Of a DNA stretch of 64,000 bases, positions 44,728-56,034 are shown in pieces (position 1 is the stretch's first letter; every line of letters starts with the position of its first letter). The translations under genes were made by a program, and so were the position numbers. The notes under the pieces were generated by a model. The model was not told the DNA's origin and searched no databases. It worked only from the letters and a program-made list of their open reading frames with translations. This DNA is from Aradus depressus (Eukaryota; Arthropoda; Insecta; Hemiptera; Aradidae). The DNA lies in the NCBI GenBank assembly GCA_963662175.1, contig OY759221.1, forward strand, positions 16,396,027-16,460,026, written 5' to 3'.

Positions 44728-45308
44728 CAGTAGTCGCGAAACCGCAGTTCGCACGGAAATTTTTGGTAGCTCGCGGGGAAATTTCAGACACAGCGCTTGG
44801 GTTGGCTAATCTGCACTACTCATCCTCACTACGCGTCCCGTCTGTCAGTCAGTGTCTGGTGTGTCATCGTGAGTGCAGGTTATTTTATTTCTCTAATGTT
44901 TTAGGCATACAGCATTTTCCAGTATGAAATTCATTAAAAACAAGTAGGTACAGGGACCGGTTGACAAATGAACATTTGGACAACTGCATTCGAATGACTG
45001 CTACAACATATGAGCCTAACATTAAAAAAAATTGTTAATGACAAAAAAGAGTACCACCCCTCACATTGAACTATGTTTTTCTAATGCAAATATTTTGTTA
45101 TATAAATTCTTATGTTATTAATTTCAATGTTAGAAATTGCATTTAATTAAATTTAATATAAACTAGAAATGTATATTTATAGGTAATAAACAACTGTGTG
45201 ATTTAAACAAAAACATGTATTATTTCCCCCCCTATTATGTTGGGCAGCTCACAGTAAAGTTTATGAGCTGTAAGGTAGCTCAGTCGCTTAAAAGTTTGGC
45301 GACCACTG
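44728..45308. mobile_element. hAT-type MITE with 8-bp TSD
   Basis: Left end CAGTAGTCGCGAAACCGCAG; right end (inverted) CAGTGGTCGCCAAACTTTT. These match over 13 of the first 15 bases and have the CAGnGGTCGnCAAAC form of many hAT elements. Flanks are GTCTAGAG (44720-44727) and GTCTAAAG (45309-45316), an 8-bp TSD with one difference, as expected for hAT. The 581-bp interior has no transposase frame. The left ~150 bp is GC-richer, perhaps derived from the 5' UTR of an autonomous relative. Confidence 0.88.
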
Positions 45309-45433
45309 GTCTAAAGAGAGAGTTGTTAGGGTTAAGCTGTAGAGTACACAATCTAGAGAGAGATGTTTAAGGTTAAATGTCCCGTACTTTATTATGAATT
45401 TATTTCAACAGATGGCACCACTAGTAGCAGCAA

Positions 45434-45880
45434 AAATATTAAAGATATTTTGGCTAAACGGCTCAACTTTTTAATATTTTTTTCCTTTGTACTCAATATA
45501 GAATTGATATGACACTCAATTTTTTTTTTTTTTTTAAATATAAATTCCGAATTTTTTTTTTTAATGTATTTTTCTTTAATTTTTTTCATGTTATTTTTAT
45601 CATATTTAAAAATTTACAGGTAGGGCGTCGAAAGTAGACAGTTCAATGAGATCAAATCATTTTTCATGATTCAAAATCGGTTGAATAGATGAAACGGAAA
45701 CAGAAGAATACGAAATGAATGGTGGTTCTTGGTTTTTGTTTTGATTCGAACGCAACACTAATCCCTTTTCTCTTTGTTTACATCCGTAGACTCTCCCCGT
45801 TTTACTTGGAGAACAAAGGGAAAAAAAAAATTAAAAAAAAAGTTAAGGCGTTCAGCCAAAATACCTTTAATACTTTTCAT
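45434..45880. mobile_element. Foldback/MITE, ~430 bp
   Basis: 45434-45465 (aatattaaagatattttggc and on) is the inverse of 45845-45876 with few differences, and the similarity extends inward (acaaaggaaaaaa versus tttttttcctttgt). No coding sequence. Superfamily unknown. Confidence 0.65.
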
Positions 45881-46244
45881 TAAATTTAGAGCGCAACGTG
45901 GTGGCCGAGCTGAGAACTATATGTGTGAGTGCAGAAGAGTGTGTTCACTAGCCAATGCGAGGCGACGCAGGAGACTCAAGGGACGGGCGACCTTCCTAGC
46001 GGATCGCTTGAGACTGGTAGGATACGCGTCTCCTGGGAGTGGCGTCGTTTGTGCCTCCCCACCACTCAACATAGGAAGTGACTTCTAAGATACCCTCAAG
46101 ATACTTGAATATCAGTCGCGTCGCTTCGGAATTGCCTAATGTGAGGTTGGCCTTTGGCCTAAGGGTTGAGAGAAGTGAACCTAGTAGGTGTGAAAAATAA
46201 CAGTGCAAGTGCGTAGATGCGCCAAGATACTTTTTATTTATTGA
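45881..46244. other. GC-rich unassigned block
   Basis: 45890-46190 is much richer in G+C than its surroundings and open on the plus strand (104 codons from 45774, arginine-rich). The phrase cctaatgtgaggttggcct recurs at 61157, so at least part is repetitive. I do not call it a gene. Confidence 0.3.
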
Positions 46245-46700
46245 TATGTGTATATGCCCAATATAAGAATTTTAAAGAATGGACACTACAGAGACTAAGT
46301 AGTTTAAAAAAATTAGGTTCGTAAGATCTTTCTTGTAAATAATGTGATTTTTTTTTTTTTCCCAATAATTATTAAATTTATAATGTAGATTTAGATAAAT
46401 ATACACAATATTTGTTCTCTAATTCTATGCTATTTAATTTCCCTGTGAACCAAGTAAGATTATTAATACCATTGGATGAGATTGAACATTTTTGCTTTAG
46501 GAAAAATGGCATCTCTTTAGTAACTTCAGAAGAAATCCAAGTGAGATAATTATTAGTTGAAATTTTTTTGAATACACATCTTCAAAATTGCACGTCTTGA
46601 ACTATCGAAGTTTTTTTAGGGCCCTTTTCGAAAACTACTGTAGAAAGCAAAATTTAGTAGAAGCAACAATTTCTACAGGAAAAGTGATAATATTTATTAT
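46245..46700 (+). repeat. Dispersed family C, longer copy
   Basis: Counterpart of 38870-39390, with the same order of blocks: aatatttgttctc, atggcatctctttag, 'gcacgtcttgaac', 'gggcccttttcgaaaactac' and the ATT-rich end. Confidence 0.7.
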
Positions 46701-46984
46701 TCTTTGTTTAAATATTATTATTACAATTATTATTTTTATATTTATTATATTTAACATTTTTTAATTATCACCAATTTGAGTAGATTATACAAATTCTATA
46801 ATATGTAGACCAGTCGACCCTAAATTTACCATATTTTTTGAAAGTACTATATTTTAACAATATTCTATTGTTCATTTCAAGCAGAAATTGTTGATTATAT
46901 TGTTGATTTAATGTAAATTGTTGTGAATCACCGGCAATGTACTTCCCCAGAAGGAATTAATCAATTTACTTTTCGCTCCCCCGC

Positions 46985-47290
46985 TTGCGCCCAGTTATTA
47001 AAGCCCTGTCCTAAGTGAATGAACCTAGCTAGGTAAGCAAAATTTAGGAATAGAGTCATATGTCCACCAGAGGTACGAAAGAGCGCTCTGGTAGTAGGCG
47101 ATATAATTTCTTAGGTAAAGCCCGGGCATGAGTAAAAATAACTAAATATTATACATACGTCATTATAAAATCAATAAGTTTAAAGACCTTCGGAGAGGAC
47201 GTTAAAAGGCAGATTCGAGCCTGTGCGATGTCGGGTACTCGACCTCTGCCTCTGGGTTAATTCAGTTCCCATATACTAGTGTTGTGGTCA
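46985..47290 (+). mobile_element. Two SINE fragments, rearranged
   Basis: 46990-47145 has the 3' body ('gaaagagcgctctggtagta' ... cgggcatgag). 47185-47260 has the more 5' body block ('ggacgttaaaaggcag', 'gatgtcgggtactcg'). Their order is swapped relative to an intact copy, so these are two insertions or a rearrangement. A family B end lies at 46925-46950. Confidence 0.6.
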
Positions 47291-47601
47291 TAAAACTAAT
47301 GATAGACTTATTATTAAAAAGTGGATATAATATTAATAACTATACGAAACAACAAATACAAATTAACACAATTTTTCTTTGTACTATATACGAGTTTTGT
47401 TAAAAATCTTTGCTAGGACAAACCTTTTTCGATGACATCACAAAGAGAACATCTGTTAATTAAATTACGAAGGTATATTACGGTAAGTAATTACCTCCGA
47501 ATTTAACTTAGAAATCTTTTTTTTTGCTGAGAGGGACGTAATTATTTTAATTAGTATGAAGCAGAATAACAATATCTGCTTCTCCACAAATTAGAAAGAC
47601 T
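47291..47601. other. No gene seen
   Basis: AT-rich spacer. A short inverted pair (gaaggtatattac... / ...gtaattacctcc) lies near 47468-47498. Confidence 0.4.
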
Positions 47602-47604
47602 AGT

Positions 47605-47937
47605 TAGTTATTGCGACGCTTTAACGGCGGGCTTTAACTACGAGGTCATATCGCCTACTAACAGAGCGCTCTTTCGTCACTCTGGTGGCAGTCGGGCTCA
47701 TGTATAGTCCTAAAATTTTGCCAACCCTACATTTTTATTCACCTAGGGCAGGGGTCTTTAACGAGTACCTGACATCGTACAGGCTCAGGACCATCGCTTA
47801 ACGTCCCATCCGAAGGACGGCGTGCTTAAGTTTATTTTACCTCCAAGATAAAATAAACTAAGGGCCTCAGTCGGGTTTCGAACCCACGATCTTGAGCTCA
47901 GAAGACAAGCACATATACCACTGAGCTACCGGCGCCC
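47605..47937 (-). mobile_element. Full-length SINE, inverted
   Basis: Contains the complete tRNA-like head at its right end (GGCGCCGGTAGCTCAGTGG on minus) and the full body. It begins 'tagttattgcgacgc' in place of the AACCT tail. TSD not clear. Confidence 0.9.
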
Positions 47938-48211
47938 TCTTTTTCACTTTTAATTAAGACGATTATGTTTAATATTTTTTTAAATATTTATAATCACCAA
48001 TTAATTTATTAATGTCTTAACAGCTGTTTTTTTTTTTTTTTAAATCAACATTGCAGTTGTTTTCATACAATAAAAAAAAAACAGGCGATTCTCTTTAAAA
48101 ATATACCTAATTAATTTATATTAAAAAAAAAAAAAAATTATTACTATAATGAGTGTAATTTTTGTGCATCACAGTGTACCATCATTGATGCTCTTGATGT
48201 GTACAATGAAC

Positions 48212-49245
48212 CCTCATACATAAACATTCAGGTCGGATCCGACCCGAGCAGAAGGTTAGCGAAGAGCTGGAAACGTGGAGGTTACCGAGATAAGTGCTGA
48301 ATTTTTTTTACATTGATGTTAGCATTCCATCTTCTGGGTCGGATTCGACCCAATGTTGTGGTAAGTTTTTAATTTTGTTCCCCCTTGCTGGTGGTCAAGT
48401 AGAATCCGAGGAAAAGTTCGATGATGAAATTAAGGAATCAGTCTCAGAATCAGAGAATGAAATTCTCTCAAATACTGATGATGCGGTTTGCTTCGTTCCG
48501 TGAAGTTTGGGATAGTTTCAATAGCAACTATTCTATTCATTCAAGTTCATGTTGAGACTGCCATTTTTTATTGTACTATTCACTAATGTTTATGAGAGCG
48601 CCGGTAGCTCAGTGGTATGCGTGCTTGCCTTCTGAGCTCAAGGTCCTGGGTTCAAAACCCGGCTGAGGCCCTTAGTTTATTTTATCTGGGAGGTAAAATA
48701 AACTTAAGATGGGACGTTATGCGATGATCCCGAGCCTGTACAATGTCAGGTACTCGTTACAGACTCCTGCCCTAGGTGAATAAAAATTTAGGGTAGGCAA
48801 AATTTATGACTCCCACAGTAGAGTCGGGCTCATGTCCACCAGTCACGAAAGAGCGCTCTGATACTTGGCGATATTACCTCGTAGTTAAAGCCCGGGCATG
48901 AGTCATAACTAACTAATGTTTATGTTGAGACTTATTAGTTTTATAATATTTTTTATATTTATATATATGAGAACCAAATATGAAAATATTGTGGGAAAAT
49001 GTGTTTTATTTTTATATGTGCAATTTTAGTTAGTAGTAAGGTGCTTTGAGTGCCAAATTAAGTGTTCTTTGAGAACGACCTATTTTGTGTAAAAAATGCA
49101 AGTTCTGTTTTTCAGTTCTACAAATAAAATCCTATTTATCAATTTTAGACAATAATTTAATATTCGTGTTCGTTTTTTTCTGAAAAATAACAATAAATTC
49201 ACCGTGCGTCAAATACGACCCGTGTCTCGGAACTAAACGTTTATA
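48212..49245. mobile_element. Candidate piggyBac-like non-autonomous element
   Basis: Left end has ccctcatac then 'ggtcggatccgacccg'. Further in, 'gggtcggattcgaccc' appears at 48337, and near the right end 'gtcaaatacgacccgtg' (49196). Such GTCGnnTnCGAC palindromes near ends occur in piggyBac elements. An acidic plus-strand frame (48294-48503) with ESVSESENEILSNTDD resembles the acidic N-termini of piggyBac transposases. A SINE is nested at 48595-48911. TTAA flanks are not confirmed. Confidence 0.3.
48595..48911 (+). mobile_element. Full-length SINE with 13-bp TSD
   Basis: A box TAGCTCAGTGGTATGCG and B box GGGTTCAAAACCC, then the common body with a deletion of the 'cacgccgtccttcgg' block. Perfect duplication actaatgtttatg at 48582-48594 and 48912-48924. 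Confidence 0.93.
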
Positions 49246-49759
49246 GACGAGGATTAACAGTTAGTTAAGTCAAGGATTTACAGTATATATTAGAGGGGGC
49301 CGAGAAATAGCCAATGTTTCGCTAGCGTTGATTAAAACGGAAGTTCTCTAGGTGGTCCAAGTTAAGTGTACAGCGCAATACAAACAAAGGTTGACGAAGG
49401 GAAGGGGTAGGATTGTTTGGAAGGTGGTCTTTAATGTGTGTGGTTAGGGAAGTCTTGCGGTAGCCACCATAATAGAATTAGTTGGGCCCCCCCAAGTTCA
49501 ACAATTTGCACCGCCCCCTCCCACCAGGTCTGATTTATAACCCCCTCCCCAACATGTTTACACCAGGACCTCATTTTTCTTTCCCGTTGTCCACTCTGCA
49601 CTCTCCTTCTCTAGGGCCACTCAGGATTTATCTTCTTTACACTCTTCTCAGCATGGCCGACCTGGCTGCTATTTAAACAAATAATATAAACAAATATATT
49701 TCTCCCAATGTAAACATTGTTCCCCGCTGCTTAAAATGTTACAAAATACTTCAAAAAAA
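49246..49759. other. No gene seen
   Basis: A pyrimidine/proline-rich plus frame at 49482-49676 reflects C-rich composition only. No motif. Confidence 0.4.
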
Positions 49760-50110
49760 TTCGTCGGTGAATCACCGGCAATATGCTTCCCCAGTTTACT
49801 TATATAGGGGCTTTTGAGCCCTGAAAATCTAATCCCTTCTCTCCCTCTGGCCGATTTGGCTGAAAACGGTGTTATCCTTAGAGGGTTCTGGATACACATA
49901 TAAAATTTTGTTCTACATTCATTTTATGTGTACATCTAGAACTCCATAAGGATGACATCTATAAATTTTCAGACTAATCGGCCAGAGAGGATCAGAGGGG
50001 GCTCATCTCAAAAAAACTAATAACTGACGATATGAAGAATGTATCAACGTGAAATTTTATAATTACACTCAAACCCCTATCATGAACACATATATTAATA
50101 ATGATTAATA
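49760..50110 (-). repeat. Dispersed family B, inverted fragments
   Basis: Phrases 'ggtgaatcaccggcaatatg', 'cccagtttac', 'tggccgatttggctgaaaa' and 'gatatgaagaatgtatcaac' mark two partial copies in opposite orientations. Confidence 0.6.
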
Positions 50111-50879
50111 GAGTCGACAATTTCTTTTCAATGTAGAAGGTTCTCACTCAAGACAAAAATTTGGGAAATCAGGAAAAAACGTTTCTTCTTTTTTTCTTTC
50201 AGGTTGTGACCTTAATTTTTTTTTCAGAGGTGTACTTTGGTATTGTCTTTCTAGTGCCAATAGGTCTCAAAAGTGTTTTTAGTATTTTTTAAAAATAAAC
50301 AGAGAAATGTTTAGGAGAAACCTGGTTATGATCCAAACACTCCATATCTGCAAATAAAAATTTTCATTAGTCCTCTAAATTATTTTTTATGAACAGCAGA
50401 TAGACAATTCAGTTAGTCGACTGATATGGAATAGGAAATAAACAAAAACGTGCAAGTGAAAAATATCTGTTATTGTCTAAAAAAACCTAAAATCATTAAA
50501 ATAAAACAACAAAAAAGCAGCTAAACACGGACAGCCATCTCATGCTCGAGGCAATCGCATTCTTCCTTCTGATGTCCATCATCCATTGAGAGAACTCTTC
50601 GGTAATACTCCAGACTAGATTCTTAAACATTCGTCTCCCATTTTTCACCAAACACGAGACACATCCTGCCTTTGATGCACAGCTGTTGTTGGAGAAACCT
50701 ACTTTTGAACCAAATCCATTTTTTTGAAGTAGTTTTACGATGAGAGAAAACTATTTTTGAATCATTACAGTTACACATACCGATAGCTCTCAATGAGACG
50801 AAAAAAACGCTATATCAAGATCATTTTCTAAAAAAAATTGAGAAACCTGTTTTTGAATCTCACCTCCTCAATTTCTTTA
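50111..50879. other. No gene seen
   Basis: AT-rich sequence in which a phrase of the type gagaaac(c/t)...ttttgaat(c) recurs loosely at 50693, 50741 and 50840. Not interpretable. Confidence 0.35.
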
Positions 50880-51060
50880 GTGGATGTGTTGTGAAGGTGT
50901 TGAGAGTCCACGTACACGATACCATCTCTCTATACTGGACACAAACTCACAACACCTTAACCACACACATCCACTCAAGTCATTATAAGGCCCTGAAGAA
51001 GAAAATAGAAAGTTTCCGAAACGTTGGCCAAATATTGAGTTTTCATTTACACGACACAAC
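50880..51060 (+). mobile_element. Penelope-like fragment with hammerhead motif
   Basis: 50989-51029 carries ggcc-CTGAAGA...GAAACGTT-ggcc, a hammerhead-like core with a perfect 4-bp stem I. Upstream gtggatgtgttgtgaaggtg (50881) is inverted against acaccttaaccacacacatc (50952). Same family as 10690-10850. Confidence 0.7.
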
Positions 51061-51224
51061 CTCTAATTCCTTCTACACCTATTAAACCATATATGCCCAC
51101 TATTTTTGGTTTTGAATTTTTAAATAATATTTTGGGAAACTACTCTTAGTGACTCATTCTAACTGGGAAAAATGTTAAAAAAATTATAACTATGCATTTA
51201 GTATGCAAATTAGGTGTTAATATC

Positions 51225-51870
51225 ATGTTAGAAAAGAACATATGAGGAGGATAGAGTGGGTATATATAAAAATAGAATGAGATTAAAGTTGGGTTATGAA
51301 CCTGTTTAAAATGTTTCTTTTAAGTGTAATTATCAGTTAACATTACACTTTGGCGCAGTCGGTAGGATACGAATTGATCAAGCAAAAGGAAGATTCGAGG
51401 GAATTGAAGAAGTGAAACAATTAAGGTATCTATTTAAACTCCTTAAATTATGATGTTTGCTTCCGAGACCCCTTTGTCCCCAACTGAGATCCCGGGGCAA
51501 CAAAATATCTTGGCTTTGTTAGAAAGTCAACAACGGCTCAACCAGATTTTGGGATATTCATTTTTGCCGTCAAATCTCTTTATACACATTTTTTCGGGTG
51601 TACTGTTTAATCGAGTGATTGTTTCTACAAAAGAAGTCATCAAAGTCCCCACCATTCTCTGGATACCCTGATGACTATCCTGAATCAGCTGCTGGTTGAG
51701 GCGCTGTTGATATTCTAATAGCGTCAACAACATCTGCCGCTCCGAACTTTGACCAAGGGACACCGGTGGATCCAAAGAATGAGAGTCAACCCCTTCTTCT
51801 TCATGATCCGAATCTTCTATGGCCTGAGTGGAGGATGAACGATAAGCCTCAGCCAATTCTTTAGTAATGC
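51225..51870. pseudogene. Gypsy-like LTR/primer-binding site and rearranged gag relic
   Basis: A possible short LTR (TGTTAG at 51225 to ATTACA at 51347, with a TATATAAA box) is followed by TGGCGCAGTCGGTAGGAT (51351), the form of a tRNA-Ser-type primer-binding site of some Ty3/gypsy elements. A frame from 51450 reads ILALLESQQRLNQ. On the opposite strand 51856-51527 reads MLLTLLEYQQRLNQQLI and a gag-like acidic N-terminus. The two are inverted copies of the same gag start, so the element is rearranged. No pol found. Confidence 0.6.
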
Positions 51871-52330
51871 TTATTGATATAGACTTTTGCCTGAAATCCT
51901 CTTGGAGGGTATGTCGAACACCCTCAACCGACAGAAGCCCTGTATGGAATTGCAGGTCTCGAAATGCGGGTTCAACTGTAACTCTACCTCACATCTGTAG
52001 TTGATATTGTTTTTGATCATATGGTACATTACATTAGGCTGTTGCGTAAACATGGCATTAGAAGAGTCATTTTCCGATTATACTATTTGTTAAATAAAAA
52101 TGTATAAAATAAGGATTTTATTTGAAATAAAAATAAAAAATGTATAAATAACAGTAGCTTTAATTATTCAATAGATTTTTTTTTTAATGTAACTTTCTAG
52201 AATAGTTAATTTAATTTTCACCGTATAAAATACAATATTATTCAAAAAAAAAAAAAGAAAATATACCTGTACTAATAATAAACTTAATAATAATAATAAT
52301 ATACAGCTTTGGCAGGTAAACATTTATGAA
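51871..52330. other. Unassigned
   Basis: 51871-52053 stays open on minus (60 codons) next to the gag relic and may be part of it. The rest is AT-rich. Confidence 0.3.
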
Positions 52331-52851
52331 TAACTAGCAGTAATACCCGGCGTTGCCCGGGGAACTTTGACTTTTCTCCCAATATCTCCTATAAGGCTAT
52401 TCAGTTCCTTGACAGTACATTCATGATGTTATAATTTTCAATTATTCATACGGAATAAGGCTTATAGTCCTTCAACTGTAGTAACGCTAGCTTTGGAGCT
52501 AAAACTAATTTATTCAAAAAGATTTCTCATTAATCGTTGCAATGGTTTTCGAGTTACTAAGATTGCGTGAGTGGATGCTGGGATGGACCAGGGGTTGATT
52601 AAAAAATAGACCTTAACCTTCCGGTAGATAAAACTTATCTATTCAAAAAGATTCCTCATTAATCATTGCAGTGGTTTTTGAGTTACAAAGATTGCGTGGG
52701 TGGATGCTGGGATGGACCAGATATTGAGGTACTAATACGCCTATAACCTTCCACAGACGATGACGAACAAATTTAAAAAAAAATTAATCATATCCATCAA
52801 GCCGTTCGTGAGTTATAGCGGTACAACGCACAGACATTTTCAGCTTTATAT
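52331..52851 (+). repeat. Dispersed repeat with CCCGGCGTTGCCCGGG and an internal ~117-bp tandem duplication
   Basis: Begins with 'tacccggcgttgcccgggga'. The segment ending gtggatgctgggatggacca occurs twice (about 52515-52602 and 52632-52721). It ends 'caagccgttcgtgagttata...', a phrase repeated in many insect repeats. It served as target for the LTR element that starts at 52852. Confidence 0.7.
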
Positions 52852-53483
52852 TGTAACATGTAGAAATAGGGGGGGGTATTTTATAAATAAGGATATATCA
52901 TCATATATGATATTCACTCAAGAAGGGTGGGGGAAGAGAGAGAGAGCAGTGGAAGGAGGGGGAAGGCGTTGAGCGGTTGCAGATAGAGAGTGAAGCAGGA
53001 AGGTTGTTGGATTTTTGTGGTTGGAGAGAGAGAGTGAAGTGGACGGGTGTTTTTTTTTTATGGGAGAGTGCAAGTGAACGGATGATAGAGAGTTGACTGG
53101 AGTAGTGAAGATTCTTTGTGGAGTTGGAAGTCTGGAGTTCTGGAAGTGGGCAGATTGATGGAAGAATCTATGAGCCTATGATGTACTGAGAAGAGCAGCG
53201 GAGGATTGGAGGATAGATAGAAAAATGTGAGTGGATAAAAATATAAATGTTATATTATCATTGTCTACCGATCTATGTTAAGGTGTAAAAACAAAGGGTA
53301 AAAATATTAAATCTTATTCCATGAAAACATTTTTTATTAAAAGAATTCACCACCCATTTAATTATTCAAAATTACAATAGTAAATTTTAAGAGAATAAGA
53401 ATCATTACAATGGCGCAACAACGTGGAGCTAATTTTAAAAAAAAGAATATAATTATATTTTACCGTATAAAAGAGTTATTACA
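52852..53483 (+). repeat. 5' LTR
   Basis: Begins TGTAACATG and ends CA (attaca). It has an 8-base G run near 52868, a GA-rich stretch and, near its end, a PBS-like copy at 53411 that is also present in the 3' LTR. Confidence 0.88.
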
Positions 53484-53484
53484 A

Positions 53485-53502
53485 TGGTCACCAACGTGGG
53501 GC
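53485..53502 (+). promoter_or_regulatory. Primer-binding-site-like sequence
   Basis: TGGTCACCAACGTGGGGC lies one base after the 5' LTR end, the position of the tRNA primer site for minus-strand synthesis. Related sequences lie at 53411 (inside the LTR) and about 53550 (further in). Confidence 0.7.
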
Positions 53503-53873
53503 AATTTAAAAAAATAAAATAAATATTAAGAGAATAAGAATTATTACAATGACAACCAACGTTTTGGCAATAAAAATGATGGAATAGAGGAAAAAAAAAA
53601 TTTTTTTTGAGTTGTCCAGATTTATAAGTTTAGAAATTTCTGTGATATATTTTATGTATTATATTTATTATAGAGGATAGATTTGTGAAGCAAGATGGCG
53701 GACGAGGACACAGGTGAGTCGACCCATAGCATGGCGGGAGAGCAAGGTCCGGAGTTTGTTTACGATGGGGAAGCGGGAGAATTAGCGGCATGAATGGACG
53801 GAATCGGGAGTAGCCTCGGCGGATTAGGACTCCGGAACGTAGATAGCGATGTTCGGGAATCTGGATTTGTAGA

Positions 53874-54629
53874 ATGGGTGATGAGGATGCGAACAAAATT
53901 AAAGACGATAATCCGTTTACTCCGAGTCAATTTGAGCTGATGATGGATCGTATGCAAAAAACATTCGAAAAGATGGATCATCAATTTGAACAGTTAAGTT
54001 GTAAGATAGAAAATAGTAAAAAAGAAATTATCGAAGCGGTGGAGCACAGGTTGGGGTTTTTTAAAATACTAATAAATGAAAAAAATCTGTATGAATTAAA
54101 AAAACAAAATGAAAAGAGTCTTGCCGAACTTAAACAACAAAATAATAACACGAATGAAAATATAGTGGAGAATGAAACGGACGTTAAAAATGTTCAGAAT
54201 AATTATAAAAATAAATGTGAAAATAAATTAAAAACAGGTGAGAGTATTGTGAAAAGACATAATAATAATAACAATAAATTTAAGAATGCGAAAATATTGT
54301 ATATGAGTCAAAGACAGGAACAAAAATATAGAAAAATAATTATAAATAATATTCACAAATTTAGGAGAATAGACAATAAAAAAATTAATTACAAATTAGA
54401 CAGAAAAAAATTAAAGAAAACTAATAAAAGTAAAGCTAAAGTAATGTTGCAACCAAATTCTAGGAAAATTAGATATCGGAAAATAAATTTGTACAAATAT
54501 GAAAATAAACAAAAACAAAGTAAGCACTTTAAAATACCACAACTAATAAATTTAAGTAAAAAGATCCCTAAATTAAAAAAAATTAAAAATCACAAGAAAT
54601 TAAAAAAAAAAAAAGTTTCCTTCAGATAA
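53874..54629 (+). CDS. Internal ORF of the LTR element, Lys/Asn-rich, gag-like candidate
   Basis: A 251-codon frame, the longest in the window. The start MGDEDANKIKDDNPFTPSQ is acidic. Residues ~18-75 (FELMMDRMQKTFEKMDHQF and on) have heptad-like spacing suggesting a coiled coil. The rest is extremely rich in K and N, ending KKKKVSFR. No zinc knuckle (CCHC), protease or polymerase motif. By position, after the PBS, it would be the gag-like product, and its basic half could bind nucleic acid. The K/N bias partly reflects AT-rich DNA. It may be a functional nucleic-acid-binding protein of a non-autonomous element or a degenerate gag. It is not a host gene. Confidence 0.6.
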   Translation: MGDEDANKIKDDNPFTPSQFELMMDRMQKTFEKMDHQFEQLSCKIENSKKEIIEAVEHRLGFFKILINEKNLYELKKQNEKSLAELKQQNNNTNENIVENETDVKNVQNNYKNKCENKLKTGESIVKRHNNNNNKFKNAKILYMSQRQEQKYRKIIINNIHKFRRIDNKKINYKLDRKKLKKTNKSKAKVMLQPNSRKIRYRKINLYKYENKQKQSKHFKIPQLINLSKKIPKLKKIKNHKKLKKKKVSFR

Positions 54630-56022
54630 ACCGATGGATTATTTTTGATAACAAGGAACTCCAAATTGGATTTTTGTAATGGATTCATGGATATGGTTTG
54701 TGGATAGAATTTTGTTGTATTTCGTTTAAAATCTAAATAAATGTTAAATAAACATAAGTACTTTATGTAAAAGATAATAGTCTAAAAAAAAAAAAAAATA
54801 AAATCTTTGCTAAATTCATGTCGATATACGAAGGGCCGTATGAGATTTTAAAATGTTATGACAATGGGTCATATTTGGTAGGCAACATAAATATAACAAA
54901 GTAAAAGGGACCTACAACATAAGTGATATGAGGACTGTAGATTAGACCACTTAGTAATTAGAGAATCAGGGGTACTTGGTGGCCAGTACAAAATGATGTT
55001 TCTTGCATGACTTTAATGCATGTGGTAAATAATAATAAAAAAAAAACAAAAAAACAACAATAGATAGTTATCTGTTTAAAGGGACATGGTGTTGTGTCCG
55101 AGAGGATTAGAGACCAGTCATACAGAATTAGAGAAGCACTGTTAACCCATATTACCATATGTTTCCTGGAAAGATAGCGGAAATGGTGTCAGATAGATTA
55201 TGTGTCGGTAAGGCAGCATGAGAGGTTGGGACCTGACTAATAGGTATAGCTGTGGAGAGGGGAGAAACCAGGCATTTAAACTGCGGTCTTCGAGCGTTCT
55301 TGTCGAGTGTTTTTGTTGGAGACATAATAACATTATGACTTGTCTGTCTTTGCTATTGCAATTTTGTTTTGATCAAGTATGACCTCTTATATGTCCAAAT
55401 CATGATAGACCTTGCTCCATGTGTGTGTGGATCGGCTTGTCTGGGTCATATAAGCCTCGCTTGATCATATGTTTTTTTTTCTTAATTTATGAAATTGAAT
55501 TTGTTTTTTGTTATGCATGTTCTTACATTTTATTGTTCATATAGAAATTGTGAAAAAGGAAAAATTTTTATTAGCTATGGATTATTTATTAGGAAATATG
55601 TGATATTGTTAAAAAAAAAAAAAAATTGTATAAAATATTAATTACATTATAAATTAATATAGAGCGTAATAAACATGAGATGGCATCCACATCTATGTTG
55701 ACGAGTCGAACTGATAAAACTGATAAACAAATAAGACAGCTGTCTAGAGTCTTTGATGATTGTCACTGAGAGTTATAAACATGTATCTAATGTAAATAGT
55801 TATTGTAAGTATTTCTTTTTGTGATGTATGCTATTTTATTGTATTTATGGTGGTTGTGTTATATTATGAGAGATAACAATTATCATGTAGGTCGGAGATT
55901 AATTAATATGCGTAAAGGGGATAGGGTTCTGTCAAAGAAAAAAAAAAAAAAATTTAAATAATAATAATTCTATATAAAAAAAAAAAAAAAAAAATTTGTT
56001 CATTTGATTTTTTTTTCTCATT
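54630..56022 (+). other. Non-coding interior of the LTR element
   Basis: AT-rich with A runs near 54784, 55612, 55936 and 55977. No pol motif on either strand. Confidence 0.6.
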
Positions 56023-56034
56023 AGGGGAAGGATA
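56023..56034 (+). promoter_or_regulatory. Polypurine tract
   Basis: aggggaaggata directly precedes TGTAACATG of the 3' LTR, as required for plus-strand priming. Confidence 0.75.

Noticed and set aside
45774..46088. Arginine-rich 104-codon frame as a host gene
   Set aside because: Starts inside the arm of a fold-back element, has no domain, and part of its sequence is repeated elsewhere.
53630..53984. Minus-strand frames overlapping the LTR-element ORF
   Set aside because: The plus-strand frame is longer and properly placed after the PBS, and these show no motif.
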